NCBI RefSeq assembly: GCF_014189855.1 | Contig: NZ_BJFN01000012.1 | Span: 1-43,122 of the forward strand | Direction: 5' to 3' | Length of the DNA: 43,122 nucleotides | Source of the DNA: Buttiauxella sp. A111 | Lineage (GTDB): Bacteria; Pseudomonadota; Gammaproteobacteria; Enterobacterales; Enterobacteriaceae | In this document: piece by piece, positions 29,227 through 38,492 of the stretch | Layout of the letters: the number at the start of each line of letters is the position of its first letter | Position numbering within the stretch: position 1 is the first letter of the stretch | Translations under genes and position numbers: made by a program | Notes under the pieces: model-generated | Told to the model about the DNA's origin: nothing | The model's database searches: none | The model's input: only the letters and a program-made list of their open reading frames with translations

Positions 29227-30131
29227 AAGCCGGGACTGCAATGACTCATCAACGCCTCCATAAACACACGAAGAATAGCGGGTTGTGTTGCTGCACGTTT
29301 GGTGACTGAAGAGAACGGCCATTTAGAACCAAATTGCTTCGGCACAATCTGGCGCATCTGACCGGACTCAACCCATTGGCGGGCGTAATGTATGGGAAGG
29401 AAACCGATGTACGCCCCGGTCAGGATCAGAATGGCCTGTGCTTCGACATTGTCTACGGTCGCCGCCGCACTTCCTGATTTGAGCATTTGCAGATCGCGTT
29501 GTTGCAGGAAGCCACGCGCCACGATTTGACTATCCCGCACCGCTGCAATCAGGTCATCGCCCTCAGCCCGGTTTTCGAATAACGGATGGTAGCAACTGCA
29601 GTACAAACCATCTTCTTCGTCGTATACCGGCTTGTAGTCTAACCCTGCCACCTCGAACGGAAAATGTCCTATGGCGACGTGCAACCGTCCATCCAGCACG
29701 CGCTCCTCCAGCTCAGCAGGCGTACCAATGTAGATATCCAGTTGTACATCGTGTCCATGCGAGACGAACTGTCGCAAAGTGCGTGACAGTATGCTGCCGC
29801 TATCGGTAACGGTGTTGTCGATGATACCCAGATAGAGTCTGCCAGAGATGTGCCGCTTGAGTGACGAGGTATCCATACAAAATGTATCTACTGCCAATAA
29901 CAAACGTTGTGCTGCCTCGTAGGTAGCCGCGCCATGTTCAGTCAACCGAAAGCCACTTCGTCCGCGTTCGCATAATTTGACACCGAGCCGTGTCTCAAGG
30001 CTGGTCATCTGTTCACTGATCGTGGATTGACTGACATTCAGGGCTGCCTGAGCGGCCGAAAAGCCTTTGCATTTCACAATTGTCATGAAAATTCTCAGCA
30101 GCTTCAGGTCAATATTGTGCAGTTGATTCAC
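29217..30131 (-). CDS. LysR-family transcriptional regulator
   Basis: 304 aa. The N-terminal winged helix-turn-helix (about residues 8-67) reads LKLLRIFMTIVKCKGFSAAQAALNVSQSTISEQM, then LETRLGVKLCERGRSGFRLTEHG. The effector-binding domain (about 95-300) follows. The start is GTG, with AGAGG eight bases upstream. It is divergent from the agmatinase-family gene across 152 bases, where a T-N11-A motif typical of LysR sites can be found (near 30170-30182). The arrangement predicts control of the four-gene operon to its right in response to that pathway's substrate. The ligand is unknown. Confidence 0.88.
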   Translation of the reverse strand: MNQLHNIDLKLLRIFMTIVKCKGFSAAQAALNVSQSTISEQMTSLETRLGVKLCERGRSGFRLTEHGAATYEAAQRLLLAVDTFCMDTSSLKRHISGRLYLGIIDNTVTDSGSILSRTLRQFVSHGHDVQLDIYIGTPAELEERVLDGRLHVAIGHFPFEVAGLDYKPVYDEEDGLYCSCYHPLFENRAEGDDLIAAVRDSQIVARGFLQQRDLQMLKSGSAAATVDNVEAQAILILTGAYIGFLPIHYARQWVESGQMRQIVPKQFGSKWPFSSVTKRAATQPAILRVFMEALMSHCSPGLAR

Positions 30132-30283
30132 TTCTTTTTCCTCTTACGCTTTGCTTCGGAAATGGCGATATGAACATCTGATATTTTCTATTTTTATACT
30201 GCGAATTGTTGACCATAGTCATTGTTAAGGCAAATAAACCAGTGCCTGCCCTTTACCAGAAAATCCACAGATGGGGAGTGAAA

Positions 30284-31261
30284 ATGGGGAACAATAACTA
30301 TGAGTCTGGACGATTAAACTTGCCGTTTGTCGGGCATTGTACTTTTGCAAAATCGCCGGTGTGCCTCAACTGGGAAGAGATTGATGCCGACGTGGCAATT
30401 CTGGGTGCCCCTAACGATATGGGAACCCAATGGCGTGCTGGCGCCCGCTTTGGACCACGCGGTATTCGCGAGGCATCGACTCTGTTTTCATTTGGTCATG
30501 CCGGTGCTTATGACCATGAAGATGATGTGCTCTACCTGACTCAAGATCAGGTACGCATGGTCGATGTGGGTGATGCTGACATTGTGCATACCGATATGGT
30601 CAGTAGTAACGCCAACATCGAACTGGCAGTACGCAAAATTCTTGACTCCGGCGCCATGCCGGTGGTGCTGGGAGGCGACCATTCGATACACGCTCCGGTC
30701 ATCAAGGCGTATGCCGGACGAGGGCCGATTCACATCGTGCACTTCGACGCCCACCTCGATTTTGTCGACGAACGCCACGGTGTGCGCTACGGACACGGCA
30801 GCCCACTACGCCGCGCGTCAGAAATGGACCATATCGTCGGTATGACGCAGCTTGGTATCAGGAATGTCTCCTCATCCAACCGCAGCGACTATGACGCCGC
30901 CCGCGCAGCAGGTTCAAACATCTTGTCTGTGCGTGACGTGCGCCGACTAGGTACCGAGGCTGTGCTGGCGCAGATCCCCGAAGGTTGTAACTACTATCTC
31001 ACCATCGATATCGACGGTTTCGACCCGTCTATCGCGCCAGGTACCGGCACGCCGAGCCACGGTGGCTTCCAGTACTACGAGGTACTGGAAATCATTCAGG
31101 CACTGGCCAAACGCAGTGGTGGAAACATTATCGGCATGGATTTGGTCGAAGTGGCCCCTGCCTACGATCCCACCGGTGTGACCTCAATTCTGGCGGCCCA
31201 ATTGCTGATGAACAGCATTGGTTTCATTTTCCACGAGCGTAAGCAAGCCCTGTCTCGCTGA
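30284..31261 (+). CDS. Agmatinase-family ureohydrolase (guanidino-acid amidinohydrolase?)
   Basis: Arginase/agmatinase superfamily, expected to hydrolyse a guanidino group to urea plus an amine. All six metal ligands are present: H133 in GGDHS, D155, H157 and D159 in DAHLD, and D242 and D244 in DIDGFDP. E. coli SpeB has Thr in place of Leu in DAHTD, and overall similarity to SpeB appears modest, so agmatine may not be the substrate. Guanidinobutyrase, guanidinopropionase and guanidine hydrolase (GdmH) belong to this superfamily and are alternatives. The ATG at 30284 has GGGAG five bases upstream; a longer frame from 30206 lacks such a site. Length is 325 aa. First gene of an operon with an aldehyde dehydrogenase, an NCS1 permease and a GMC dehydrogenase. 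Confidence 0.85.
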   Translation: MGNNNYESGRLNLPFVGHCTFAKSPVCLNWEEIDADVAILGAPNDMGTQWRAGARFGPRGIREASTLFSFGHAGAYDHEDDVLYLTQDQVRMVDVGDADIVHTDMVSSNANIELAVRKILDSGAMPVVLGGDHSIHAPVIKAYAGRGPIHIVHFDAHLDFVDERHGVRYGHGSPLRRASEMDHIVGMTQLGIRNVSSSNRSDYDAARAAGSNILSVRDVRRLGTEAVLAQIPEGCNYYLTIDIDGFDPSIAPGTGTPSHGGFQYYEVLEIIQALAKRSGGNIIGMDLVEVAPAYDPTGVTSILAAQLLMNSIGFIFHERKQALSR

Positions 31262-31270
31262 ACATAATCC

Positions 31271-31287
31271 GGGTGGCGCTGCCACCC
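31271..31287. repeat. REP-like palindrome after the ureohydrolase gene
   Basis: GGGTGGC-GCT-GCCACCC, followed by CACATGACCCTAC, resembles enterobacterial REP units (GGGTGGCGCT..ACCCACCCTAC). It sits in the 91-base gap before the aldehyde dehydrogenase gene. A related unit occurs at 38454-38483. Confidence 0.45.
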
Positions 31288-31352
31288 ACATGACCCTACA
31301 TCCATAACCCGGAAGCCAAAATCCGGGTAATAAAAAAAGAGAGGATGATCAA

Positions 31353-32864
31353 ATGGATGCAACCGTAAAACACTATCTTGACCAATACGGTATTTCCGAG
31401 GCAACGCAACGCTTCCTGGCTAAGCCGCAGAAAATGTTTATCGGTGGCCAGTGGATTGATGGAAGCGCAGGGGAAGTGAGTGCCGTTATTGAGCCGTCCA
31501 CGCAAGGCATACTGACCTCTATTCCATTGGCGAGCACCGCAGACCTTGACCGCGCCGTGGCTGCTGCCCGCCACCAGTTCGACCACGGTGAATGGCGTCG
31601 CCTGAAGCCGCTGGAGCGCGAGCGCCTGATGCACCGCCTGGCTGACCTGATAGAAGCCAACGCTGATGAACTGGCTGAGATCGAATCGATTGATATGGGG
31701 AAATCGGTGTCACAGGCACGTGATGTCGACATTCAGGGCACCATCGACACCTTCCGCTATTTCGCAGGCTGGGCTTCTAAGCTGCATGGTCGCACCGTCG
31801 AGCCATCCCTGCCGGGCAATTATCTGGCGTATACCCGCAAAGAACCGATTGGCGTCGTTGCCGCGATTGTTCCGTGGAATTTCCCACTGCAAACCATGGC
31901 GTGGAAACTGGCGGCTGCACTGGCGGTAGGTTGTACTGCCGTGATTAAACCCGCTGAACTGACATCGTTGTCGACGCTGCGTTTTGCTGAATTAGTCCAG
32001 GAAGCCGGTATTCCTGACGGCGTGGTCAATATCATCACAGGACACGGCAATGTGATTGGCGCAGCTATGGCCAACCATCCGGGGATCGACAAAGTCACCT
32101 TTACCGGCTCCACTCCTGTTGGCCGTAAAGTCGGGCATACCGCCGTTGAGAACATCAAGCGTGTGACCCTGGAACTGGGAGGCAAGTCCCCTGTTCTGGT
32201 ACTGGAAGATGCGGATATTCCTGCTGCGGCTCAGGCTGTCGCCAACGGTGTGTTCTTTAACTCCGGCCAGGTGTGCGATGCCGGTACCCGCGCCTATATT
32301 CACCGCAGTATTTATGATCGCTTCCTGACCGCACTTGCCGACTACACCTCAACGCTGAAGGTTGCTCCAGGGCTGGATCGGGAGTGTTTCATCAGCCCAC
32401 TGGTATCAGCCAGGCAGAAGGACTCTGTTCTGTCCTACATTGATGCTGGAGTGCGCGAAGGTGCGAAACTTTACTATGGTGGAAAGCCTCATAAGGGCGA
32501 AGGGTTCTTCGTCGAGCCAACCATCTTTGCTCACTGTCGCAACGATATGCGTATCGTACAAGAAGAGATCTTTGGCCCGGTATTGGTGACTGCCCCATTC
32601 GATACCGTCGAGGAAGCTATTGAGCTCGCCAATGATTCGCCGTTTGGCCTGGCTGCCGCTATTTATTCTAACGACCTCGCCCGCGTACACACGCTGATTC
32701 CTCAGCTACGAGCCGGCTCAGTGTATGTCAACGCGCACAGCACAATCGACCCGGCACTGCCGTTTGGTGGTTTCAAGGATTCTGGTTTTGGTAAAGATCT
32801 GGGTCCTGAGCAGCTCGACTACCTGATGGAAACGAAAACGGTGTGGATCACCCTGCCTTCGTAA
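31353..32864 (+). CDS. NAD(P)-dependent aldehyde dehydrogenase
   Basis: 503 aa aldehyde dehydrogenase superfamily member, similar in layout to betaine-aldehyde and gamma-aminobutyraldehyde/guanidinobutyraldehyde dehydrogenases. The oxyanion residue N176 lies in PWNFPL, the cofactor loop is FTGSTPVG near residues 250-257, the general base E274 is in LELGGKSP, and the catalytic C308 is in NSGQVCDAGTR. A ribosome-binding site AGAGG lies eight bases upstream. In this operon it would oxidise the aldehyde produced by the GMC dehydrogenase. Neighbouring genes favour an amino- or guanidino-aldehyde. The exact substrate is not deducible. Confidence 0.88.
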   Translation: MDATVKHYLDQYGISEATQRFLAKPQKMFIGGQWIDGSAGEVSAVIEPSTQGILTSIPLASTADLDRAVAAARHQFDHGEWRRLKPLERERLMHRLADLIEANADELAEIESIDMGKSVSQARDVDIQGTIDTFRYFAGWASKLHGRTVEPSLPGNYLAYTRKEPIGVVAAIVPWNFPLQTMAWKLAAALAVGCTAVIKPAELTSLSTLRFAELVQEAGIPDGVVNIITGHGNVIGAAMANHPGIDKVTFTGSTPVGRKVGHTAVENIKRVTLELGGKSPVLVLEDADIPAAAQAVANGVFFNSGQVCDAGTRAYIHRSIYDRFLTALADYTSTLKVAPGLDRECFISPLVSARQKDSVLSYIDAGVREGAKLYYGGKPHKGEGFFVEPTIFAHCRNDMRIVQEEIFGPVLVTAPFDTVEEAIELANDSPFGLAAAIYSNDLARVHTLIPQLRAGSVYVNAHSTIDPALPFGGFKDSGFGKDLGPEQLDYLMETKTVWITLPS

Positions 32865-32876
32865 TCCCACTCGCCT

Positions 32877-32914
32877 GTCACTTCCGAATTAGCTTGCAGC
32901 GGTTCGGAAGTGAC
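32877..32914 (+). repeat. 12-bp perfect inverted repeat inside the operon
   Basis: GTCACTTCCGAA (32877-32888) and TTCGGAAGTGAC (32903-32914) form a stem with a 14-base loop, 13 bases after the aldehyde dehydrogenase stop. No T-tract follows. It may stabilise the upstream mRNA 3' end or act as an attenuator before the permease gene. Confidence 0.55.
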
Positions 32915-33007
32915 CAGATTGCACGCAACACACTGAACTAGCGAGCCGGTCAGCGCCTGGCTTAACGAATTCTTATTGCTTCACCCTTATAGCTCACGGG
33001 GTACATC

Positions 33008-34516
33008 ATGCAAACAGAATCAACAGCAGTTAAAGGGAGCAGCAACGAGCAAAGCACCATCGAAGGACGCTCAATAGACTTTGTGCCAGAACATGAACGT
33101 ACTGACAAACTCTCCAGTCAGGGGCCTTTCTGGTTCGTCGGCAACTTTACTTTTTTTACCATGACCATCGGCTTTGTCGGGCCGAGTGTCGGGCTTGATT
33201 CAATATGGACCACTGTCGCCGGTACCCTGGGCATCATGTTTGGCACGCTGTTTATGGCCTTCCATGGTTCACAAGGGCCGCATTTGGGGCTTCCGCAGAT
33301 GATCCAATCACGCGCCCAGTTTGGCTATCGTGGCGTGGTGCTGGTATTGATCGCGACCCTGTTTGTGTTCGCAGGCTTCAATATCGTCAACCTGGTGTTG
33401 ATGATGCAGGGGCTCAAAACGCTGTTCAGTTGGGATCCGATGCAAGTTGCGCTGGCCGTGACTTTACCGGCCACGATTCTTGCCATACTCGGCCACGACT
33501 GGATGCACAAAACCTTCAAATGGTCACTGTACCTGTCGCTGCCTTTATACGGCCTGGTCACTCTGGCGGTGCTGATGGGCTGGGTTCAGGATGCTCCGGT
33601 GATCAAAGGGGTTGTTCCGGAAACACCTTTAGGCTTCAACTGGACGGGATTTATTGCCCAGTTCGCAGCGGCTGCCAGTTACAACATCGCCTATGCACCG
33701 TATGTTTCTGATTATTCACGCTACCTGCCGAAAAACACGTCGAGCAGCAAGCTGATCACAGCGGTATTTTTGGGCGCATCGTTGTCGGGTGCATGGATGA
33801 TCTCGGTAGGAGGCTGGTTGGCGTCCCATCTGCACACAACAGATGTGCTGGTGGCACTTAACGCGGTCGGCGCAGGTTTTGCCCCTCATCTGGGTACGGT
33901 TGTGGTGGCGATTACTATCCTGGCTTTCCTGCCTGTTATCGCGATGAATATTTACAGCGCCAAACTCACCGCGATTACCAGTATCGACTCCTTCAAGAAG
34001 ATAGAACCGACTGCCAAAGCCCGTGTTGTGGCCATCATCTTCGTGGTGTGCTTGCAACTGGGTGTGGCGATGAGCATCTACAACTCTGGCTCTGGCCTGT
34101 CAGTGCTCAACATCTACCTCGTCGTGATGCTGTACTTCCTGGTGCCCTGGACTGCGGTCAACCTCACGGACTATTTCTTTGTGCGTAGAGGCCGTTATGC
34201 CATCCCACATTTCTTCTTGCCACACGACAACATTTACGGCCGCTGGGGGACGCGTGGCTTGCTCTCCTACCTGGTGGGTTTCATGGCGATGGTCCCGTTC
34301 TTCTGCATCTTTGATGGGAGTCGCGAGGTGTTTGTCGGCCCGATTGCGCAGGCAATGGGCAGCGTGGATTTAGCCTGGCTGGTGGGGCTTATCGTTTCAA
34401 GCATCGTCTACTACCTGTCTTGTCGTTCGCTGAATCTTCATCACGAAGAAGCGGTTATCGCGCATATCGAAATCAATATGCCGGAATACACCACCGGGAA
34501 TAAAAGGCGCGCCTGA
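33008..34516 (+). CDS. NCS1-family permease (cytosine/purine/thiamine/allantoin type)
   Basis: 502 aa inner-membrane transporter with about 12 hydrophobic segments, related to CodB-type nucleobase:cation symporter-1 proteins. Family features are the N-terminal GPFWFVGNFTFFTMTIGF segment, a helix 3 region with GPHLGLPQMIQSRAQFGYRG, and ASYNIAYAPYVSDYSRYLP in the middle. NCS1 members import nucleobases, hydantoins, allantoin and related nitrogen-rich compounds. It is third in the operon after a ureohydrolase and an aldehyde dehydrogenase, so it probably imports the pathway substrate. The substrate is unknown. Confidence 0.88.
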   Translation: MQTESTAVKGSSNEQSTIEGRSIDFVPEHERTDKLSSQGPFWFVGNFTFFTMTIGFVGPSVGLDSIWTTVAGTLGIMFGTLFMAFHGSQGPHLGLPQMIQSRAQFGYRGVVLVLIATLFVFAGFNIVNLVLMMQGLKTLFSWDPMQVALAVTLPATILAILGHDWMHKTFKWSLYLSLPLYGLVTLAVLMGWVQDAPVIKGVVPETPLGFNWTGFIAQFAAAASYNIAYAPYVSDYSRYLPKNTSSSKLITAVFLGASLSGAWMISVGGWLASHLHTTDVLVALNAVGAGFAPHLGTVVVAITILAFLPVIAMNIYSAKLTAITSIDSFKKIEPTAKARVVAIIFVVCLQLGVAMSIYNSGSGLSVLNIYLVVMLYFLVPWTAVNLTDYFFVRRGRYAIPHFFLPHDNIYGRWGTRGLLSYLVGFMAMVPFFCIFDGSREVFVGPIAQAMGSVDLAWLVGLIVSSIVYYLSCRSLNLHHEEAVIAHIEINMPEYTTGNKRRA

Positions 34517-34552
34517 GGCGGTTGTCCAGAATAAAAATGGAGCAAGAATATT

Positions 34553-36241
34553 ATGTCTACCAAACAATATGACTACATCATCGTGGGTGCCGGATCGGCA
34601 GGTTGTGTGCTGGCAAATCGTCTAACCGAAGACCCTAAAGTCAGCGTGCTGGTGGTCGAGTATGGCGGAAGTGATAAAAGCGTCATCATTCAGATGCCCA
34701 GCGCATTCTCGATACCGATGAACACCAAAAAATACAACTGGCACTATGAAACCGAACCCGAGCCACATCTGGATGGCCGCCGCCTGCACTGCCCGCGCGG
34801 CAAAGTGCTTGGCGGTTCGTCGTCGATCAACGGCCTGGTTTACATTCGTGGCCATGCCTACGACTTCGATGAATGGGAGTCATTAGGTGCCAAAAACTGG
34901 GGTTATCGCAACTGTCTGCCGTATTTCCGCAAAGCGGAAAACTTCAAATTTGGCGGCGATGATTATCGTGGATCAGAAGGCCCACTGAGCACCAACAACG
35001 GCAACAATATGCAAAACCCGCTGTACGGTGCCTGGATTGAGGCTGGCGCGCAGGCGGGCTACATCAAGACCGAAGATACCAACGGATACATGCAGGAAGG
35101 TTTTGGTGCGATGCATATGACGGTCAAGAATGGTGTGCGCTGGTCGACGGCGAACGCCTATTTACGGCCTGCGATGGAGCGCCCAAATCTGACCGTCGTC
35201 ACCCATGCGATGACCCGTAAACTGGTGCTCGAAGGCAAGCGTGTGGTGGGCGTCGAGTATGAGCAAAATGGGGAAGTACACACCGTACGCTGTACACGAG
35301 AGGTGTTGGTGTCTTCTGGCCCTATCGGCTCCCCTCACCTGTTGCAGCGTTCTGGCATCGGCCCGGCTGAAGTGCTGCGTAAAGCCGGGATTGAGGTGAA
35401 ACACGACTTGCCCGGTGTCGGTGAAAACTTGCAGGATCACTCCGAGATTTACATTCAATTCGAATGTAAGGAACCGGTGTCGCTTAATAGCAAAATGGGG
35501 TTGTTCTCTAAGGCGCTGATTGGCCTGCGCTGGTTATTGTTCAAAGATGGTTTGGGCGCGAGCAACCATTTTGAAGCCGGTGGATTCATCCGCTCAGGGA
35601 AAGGGTTGCGCTGGCCGGATATCCAGTTCCATTTTTTACCTGCGGCGATGCGCTATGACGGTGATAAACCGTTTAAAGGACACGGTTTTATGGTGCTCAC
35701 AGGCCCGAATAAGCCCAAAAGCCGGGGTTATGTGCGTGTGCGCTCAGCCGACCCGTATCAACATCCGGAAATCCGTTTTAACTATCTTGAGCGCGAAGAA
35801 GACCGCGAAGGCTTCCGCCGTTGTGTGCGCCTGACGCGTGAGATAATTGGCCAGCAAGCGATGGACAGCTTCCGTGGTGTGGAACTGGCCCCCGGCCCTA
35901 ATGTGAAAACAGACGAAGAAATTGATGCGTTTGTGCGTGCCAACATGGAAAGCACCATGCACCCGTGTGGTTCTTGCCGGATGGGTGAAGACAGCCTCGC
36001 CGTGGTGAATTCCGAATTGCGCGTACATGGCCTGCAAGGTGTGCGAGTGGTTGATTCATCGGTGTTTCCAACTGAGCCGAACGGCAACCTGAACGCACCG
36101 ACTATTATGCTGGCAGAACGTGCGGCTGATCTGATTCGTGGCAACACTTTGCTGGCACCGTCCGATGCGCAGGTCGGCCTTGCCGATAACTGGGAAATTC
36201 AACAACGCACCAGCATCCCTCGTCGCGACGTTGCCGTCTAG
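34553..36241 (+). CDS. GMC-family FAD-dependent alcohol dehydrogenase (choline dehydrogenase-like)
   Basis: 562 aa, homologous throughout to BetA choline dehydrogenase. The FAD ADP-binding motif GAGSAG is at residues 12-17 with the ribose-binding Glu in VVEYGG. Also present are the GMC signatures [19 protein letters not shown] and the second Prosite-type segment [18 protein letters not shown]. The active-site pair is H470 (MHPCGSC) and N514 (NLNAP). Members oxidise primary alcohols and often pass electrons to the respiratory chain. There is no betT, betI or close betB here, and a ureohydrolase is present, so choline is doubtful. A gene order of ureohydrolase, ALDH, permease and GMC suggests an alcohol that is oxidised twice and then stripped of urea. 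Confidence 0.88.
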   Translation: MSTKQYDYIIVGAGSAGCVLANRLTEDPKVSVLVVEYGGSDKSVIIQMPSAFSIPMNTKKYNWHYETEPEPHLDGRRLHCPRGKVLGGSSSINGLVYIRGHAYDFDEWESLGAKNWGYRNCLPYFRKAENFKFGGDDYRGSEGPLSTNNGNNMQNPLYGAWIEAGAQAGYIKTEDTNGYMQEGFGAMHMTVKNGVRWSTANAYLRPAMERPNLTVVTHAMTRKLVLEGKRVVGVEYEQNGEVHTVRCTREVLVSSGPIGSPHLLQRSGIGPAEVLRKAGIEVKHDLPGVGENLQDHSEIYIQFECKEPVSLNSKMGLFSKALIGLRWLLFKDGLGASNHFEAGGFIRSGKGLRWPDIQFHFLPAAMRYDGDKPFKGHGFMVLTGPNKPKSRGYVRVRSADPYQHPEIRFNYLEREEDREGFRRCVRLTREIIGQQAMDSFRGVELAPGPNVKTDEEIDAFVRANMESTMHPCGSCRMGEDSLAVVNSELRVHGLQGVRVVDSSVFPTEPNGNLNAPTIMLAERAADLIRGNTLLAPSDAQVGLADNWEIQQRTSIPRRDVAV

Positions 36242-36277
36242 GTCTGCCTGTTTCGATAAATTATTGATTAATCCCGC

Positions 36278-36309
36278 AAGCCACCAGCCCAAAAAGCGGT
36301 TGGTGGCTT
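36278..36309 (+). terminator. Hairpin after the GMC gene
   Basis: AAGCCACCA (36278-36286) and TGGTGGCTT (36301-36309) form a 9-bp stem 37 bases beyond the operon's last stop codon. The following CGTGC is not a T-tract, so it is a probable but not canonical terminator. Confidence 0.5.
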
Positions 36310-36406
36310 CGTGCATATACCCTGTTAGTTGCACTGGAAATAGTGTTGAATAATACCTTTGGCGGCTGGCATCCGCTTAATTGGTACTCATAAGGGTCAA
36401 TCAATA

Positions 36407-37129
36407 ATGAATGCTCAAACACCGAAAACCCCAACGTCTTCTGTATCAACAGGTGGGATATTTAGCGCGGCTTGCCTGCAATTTCTAAAACAACTTGCGC
36501 AAAACAACTCCCGCGAGTGGTTCAAAGCCCATCAGGATGAATACGAAAATAGCGTGAGAACGCCAGCTCTACGGTTTATTGAGCAGATGCAGCCCAGTAT
36601 TCTTGCTCTATCACCGAAGCTCACCGCCGTGCCGAAAAAAGTCGGTGGTAGCCTTATGCGCCCGCAGCGGGATAGCCGCTTCAGCAAAGATAAAACACCT
36701 TACAAAACCAATGTTGGCATTCAATTTCGCCATTTTCAGGGCAAAGATGTCCATGCACCGGGGTTATATCTGCATATAGCTGAGGAGGGTTGTTTTATTG
36801 CGGCGGGGATCTGGCACCCTGAATCTAAAGCCTTAAATGCTATTCGCAGGTGTATTGATGAAAACCCAAACGCTTATCAAAAGGCATTACAAGCATTGCA
36901 AAGTCAGGGATTTATCATGGATGGTGATAGCTTAAGTCGCCTACCAAAAGGCTACGACAAGACTCATCCTTTGTTACAGGAATTAAAACGCAAAGACTTC
37001 ATCGCGGTGAAAAATATCGACTTTGAAGAGCTGTGCAAGCCTGGGTCCGTCAATTTCTGTGCCGAACAGTTTCAACATTGCAGTCAACTGATGGCCTACC
37101 TGTGCTTTGCTCTGGAACTGGATTTCTAG
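36407..37129 (+). CDS. DUF2461 / TIGR02453 family protein
   Basis: 240 aa cytosolic protein with DUF2461 hallmarks: FLKQLAQNNSREWFKAHQDEY near the start, then RDSRFSKDKTPYKTNVGIQF, and LYLHIAEEGCFIAAGIW. No function is established for the family that I know of. The ATG at 36407 is used because AAGGG lies about ten bases upstream; a longer frame from 36359 has no supporting site. It stands alone between the GMC operon and nepI. Confidence 0.8.
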   Translation: MNAQTPKTPTSSVSTGGIFSAACLQFLKQLAQNNSREWFKAHQDEYENSVRTPALRFIEQMQPSILALSPKLTAVPKKVGGSLMRPQRDSRFSKDKTPYKTNVGIQFRHFQGKDVHAPGLYLHIAEEGCFIAAGIWHPESKALNAIRRCIDENPNAYQKALQALQSQGFIMDGDSLSRLPKGYDKTHPLLQELKRKDFIAVKNIDFEELCKPGSVNFCAEQFQHCSQLMAYLCFALELDF

Positions 37130-37222
37130 AACACGCCGGAACAGTTGCCAAAATGTTAATTACGTCACAAATATGGTGCTACACTACGCGGCTTTATCGC
37201 AGAAACGACGCCAGGTGACGAA

Positions 37223-38407
37223 ATGAGTGAGCATATTGAAGGGACAATCGAAGCAAGGGCCAGAACGCGGCCTAACTGGTCAGCGGTATTTGCCGTAGCG
37301 TTTTGCGTAGCCTGTCTGATTACCGTGGAGTTTTTACCGGTAAGTTTGCTGACACCAATGGCACAAGAGCTGGGAATTTCTGAAGGACTTGCTGGGCAGT
37401 CCGTCACCATCACCGCTTTTGTCGCCATGTTCGCGAGCCTGTTTGTGACCAGTATTATTCGCACAACCGACAGGCGCTATGTGGTAATCCTGTTCTCCGT
37501 GCTGCTCACCCTCTCCTGCCTGCTGGTTTCCTTTGCGAATAGCTTCACCATGTTGTTGATTGGCCGCGCGTGTCTGGGTATCGCGCTGGGCGGATTCTGG
37601 GCGATGTCAGCGTCCCTGACTATGCGACTGGTTCCGACGAGCAAGGTGCCAAAAGCACTCTCGGTGATCTTTGGCGCCGTCTCAATCGCACTGGTGATTG
37701 CCGCCCCGCTCGGCAGTTTTTTAGGCGGTATTATTGGCTGGCGCAATGTGTTTAACGGCGCGGCACTGATGGGTGTTGCCTGCATCATTTGGGTGTGGAA
37801 AGCGCTACCTTCGCTTCCTGGCGAATCGACCCAACATAAGCAAAACATGTTCGGCCTGCTTAAACGTCCCGGCGTGCTGGCAGGTATGACGGCAATCTTT
37901 ATGACATTTGCCGCCCAGTTCGCCTTCTTTACTTACATCCGCCCGGTTTACATGACGCTCGCCGGATTCGACGTTGATGGCCTGACGCTGGTGCTGTTGA
38001 GCTTTGGTATCGCCAGTTTTGTCGGCACATCGCTTTCCGCAGTATTCCTCAAGCGTTCGCTGAAACTGGCGCTCACCTGTGCCCCGCTCATATTGGCACT
38101 GAGCGCGGTAATACTGGTGTTGTGGGGTTCGGACAAAATTGTCGCCTCAGCCATTGCCATTATCTGGGGCTTCTCGTTCGCGTTGATCCCAGTCGGTTGG
38201 TCAACATGGATAACCCGTTCACTTGCGGATCAAGCTGAAAAAGCGGGATCAATTCAGGTTGCGGTGATCCAGTTAGCGAACACCTGCGGTGCCGCAATTG
38301 GTGGGTTCGCGCTTGATAACCTCGGCTTGCTTTCGCCGCTGGTGCTGTCTGGCAGTTTGATGCTGCTAACGGCATTGTTGGTGGCGGTAAAGGTTCGAGT
38401 AAAGTAG
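37223..38407 (+). CDS. nepI: Purine ribonucleoside efflux pump, MFS
   Basis: 394 aa MFS drug:proton antiporter-1 type exporter, very similar to E. coli NepI (YicM), which exports inosine and guanosine and confers 6-mercaptopurine resistance. Matching segments include [40 protein letters not shown] and [36 protein letters not shown]. Twelve membrane helices are predicted. The 93-base upstream gap contains a plausible promoter (TTAATT, 18 bases, TACACT). Convergent with tauD. Confidence 0.92.
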   Translation: MSEHIEGTIEARARTRPNWSAVFAVAFCVACLITVEFLPVSLLTPMAQELGISEGLAGQSVTITAFVAMFASLFVTSIIRTTDRRYVVILFSVLLTLSCLLVSFANSFTMLLIGRACLGIALGGFWAMSASLTMRLVPTSKVPKALSVIFGAVSIALVIAAPLGSFLGGIIGWRNVFNGAALMGVACIIWVWKALPSLPGESTQHKQNMFGLLKRPGVLAGMTAIFMTFAAQFAFFTYIRPVYMTLAGFDVDGLTLVLLSFGIASFVGTSLSAVFLKRSLKLALTCAPLILALSAVILVLWGSDKIVASAIAIIWGFSFALIPVGWSTWITRSLADQAEKAGSIQVAVIQLANTCGAAIGGFALDNLGLLSPLVLSGSLMLLTALLVAVKVRVK

Positions 38408-38414
38408 TGGTGCC

Positions 38415-38449
38415 GGACGGTGCGTTGCTTTTCGGAACGACCGTCCTTT
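38415..38449 (+). terminator. Terminator downstream of nepI
   Basis: GGACGGT (38415-38421) with ACCGTCC (38440-38446), and an inner CGTT/AACG pairing, give an 11-bp broken stem followed by TTTAAA. Confidence 0.6.
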
Positions 38450-38453
38450 AAAC

Positions 38454-38483
38454 GTAGAGTGGGTAAGCGCCAGCGCCACCCAC
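38454..38483 (-). repeat. REP-like palindrome between nepI and tauD
   Basis: On the minus strand GGTGGGTGGCGC, then TGGCGCTTACCCACTCTACG, matches the REP pattern of a GC-rich hairpin ending in a CTAC tail. It lies in the convergent gap, a usual REP position. Confidence 0.5.
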
Positions 38484-38492
38484 CAAAAACAG

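Noticed and set aside
30132-30283. A guanidine riboswitch (ykkC class) before the ureohydrolase gene
   Set aside because: The conserved ACG and CTAGGGTTCCG-type motifs are not present in this gap; a LysR gene provides a simpler control.
34553-36241. Reading the GMC and aldehyde dehydrogenase genes as betA and betB of choline-to-betaine synthesis
   Set aside because: betI and betT are missing, the operon order differs, and a ureohydrolase and an NCS1 permease are included. Choline cannot be excluded but is not supported.
36359-36406. Longer N-terminus for the DUF2461 protein
   Set aside because: No ribosome-binding site at the upstream start, and the family begins near the FSAACLQFL segment.
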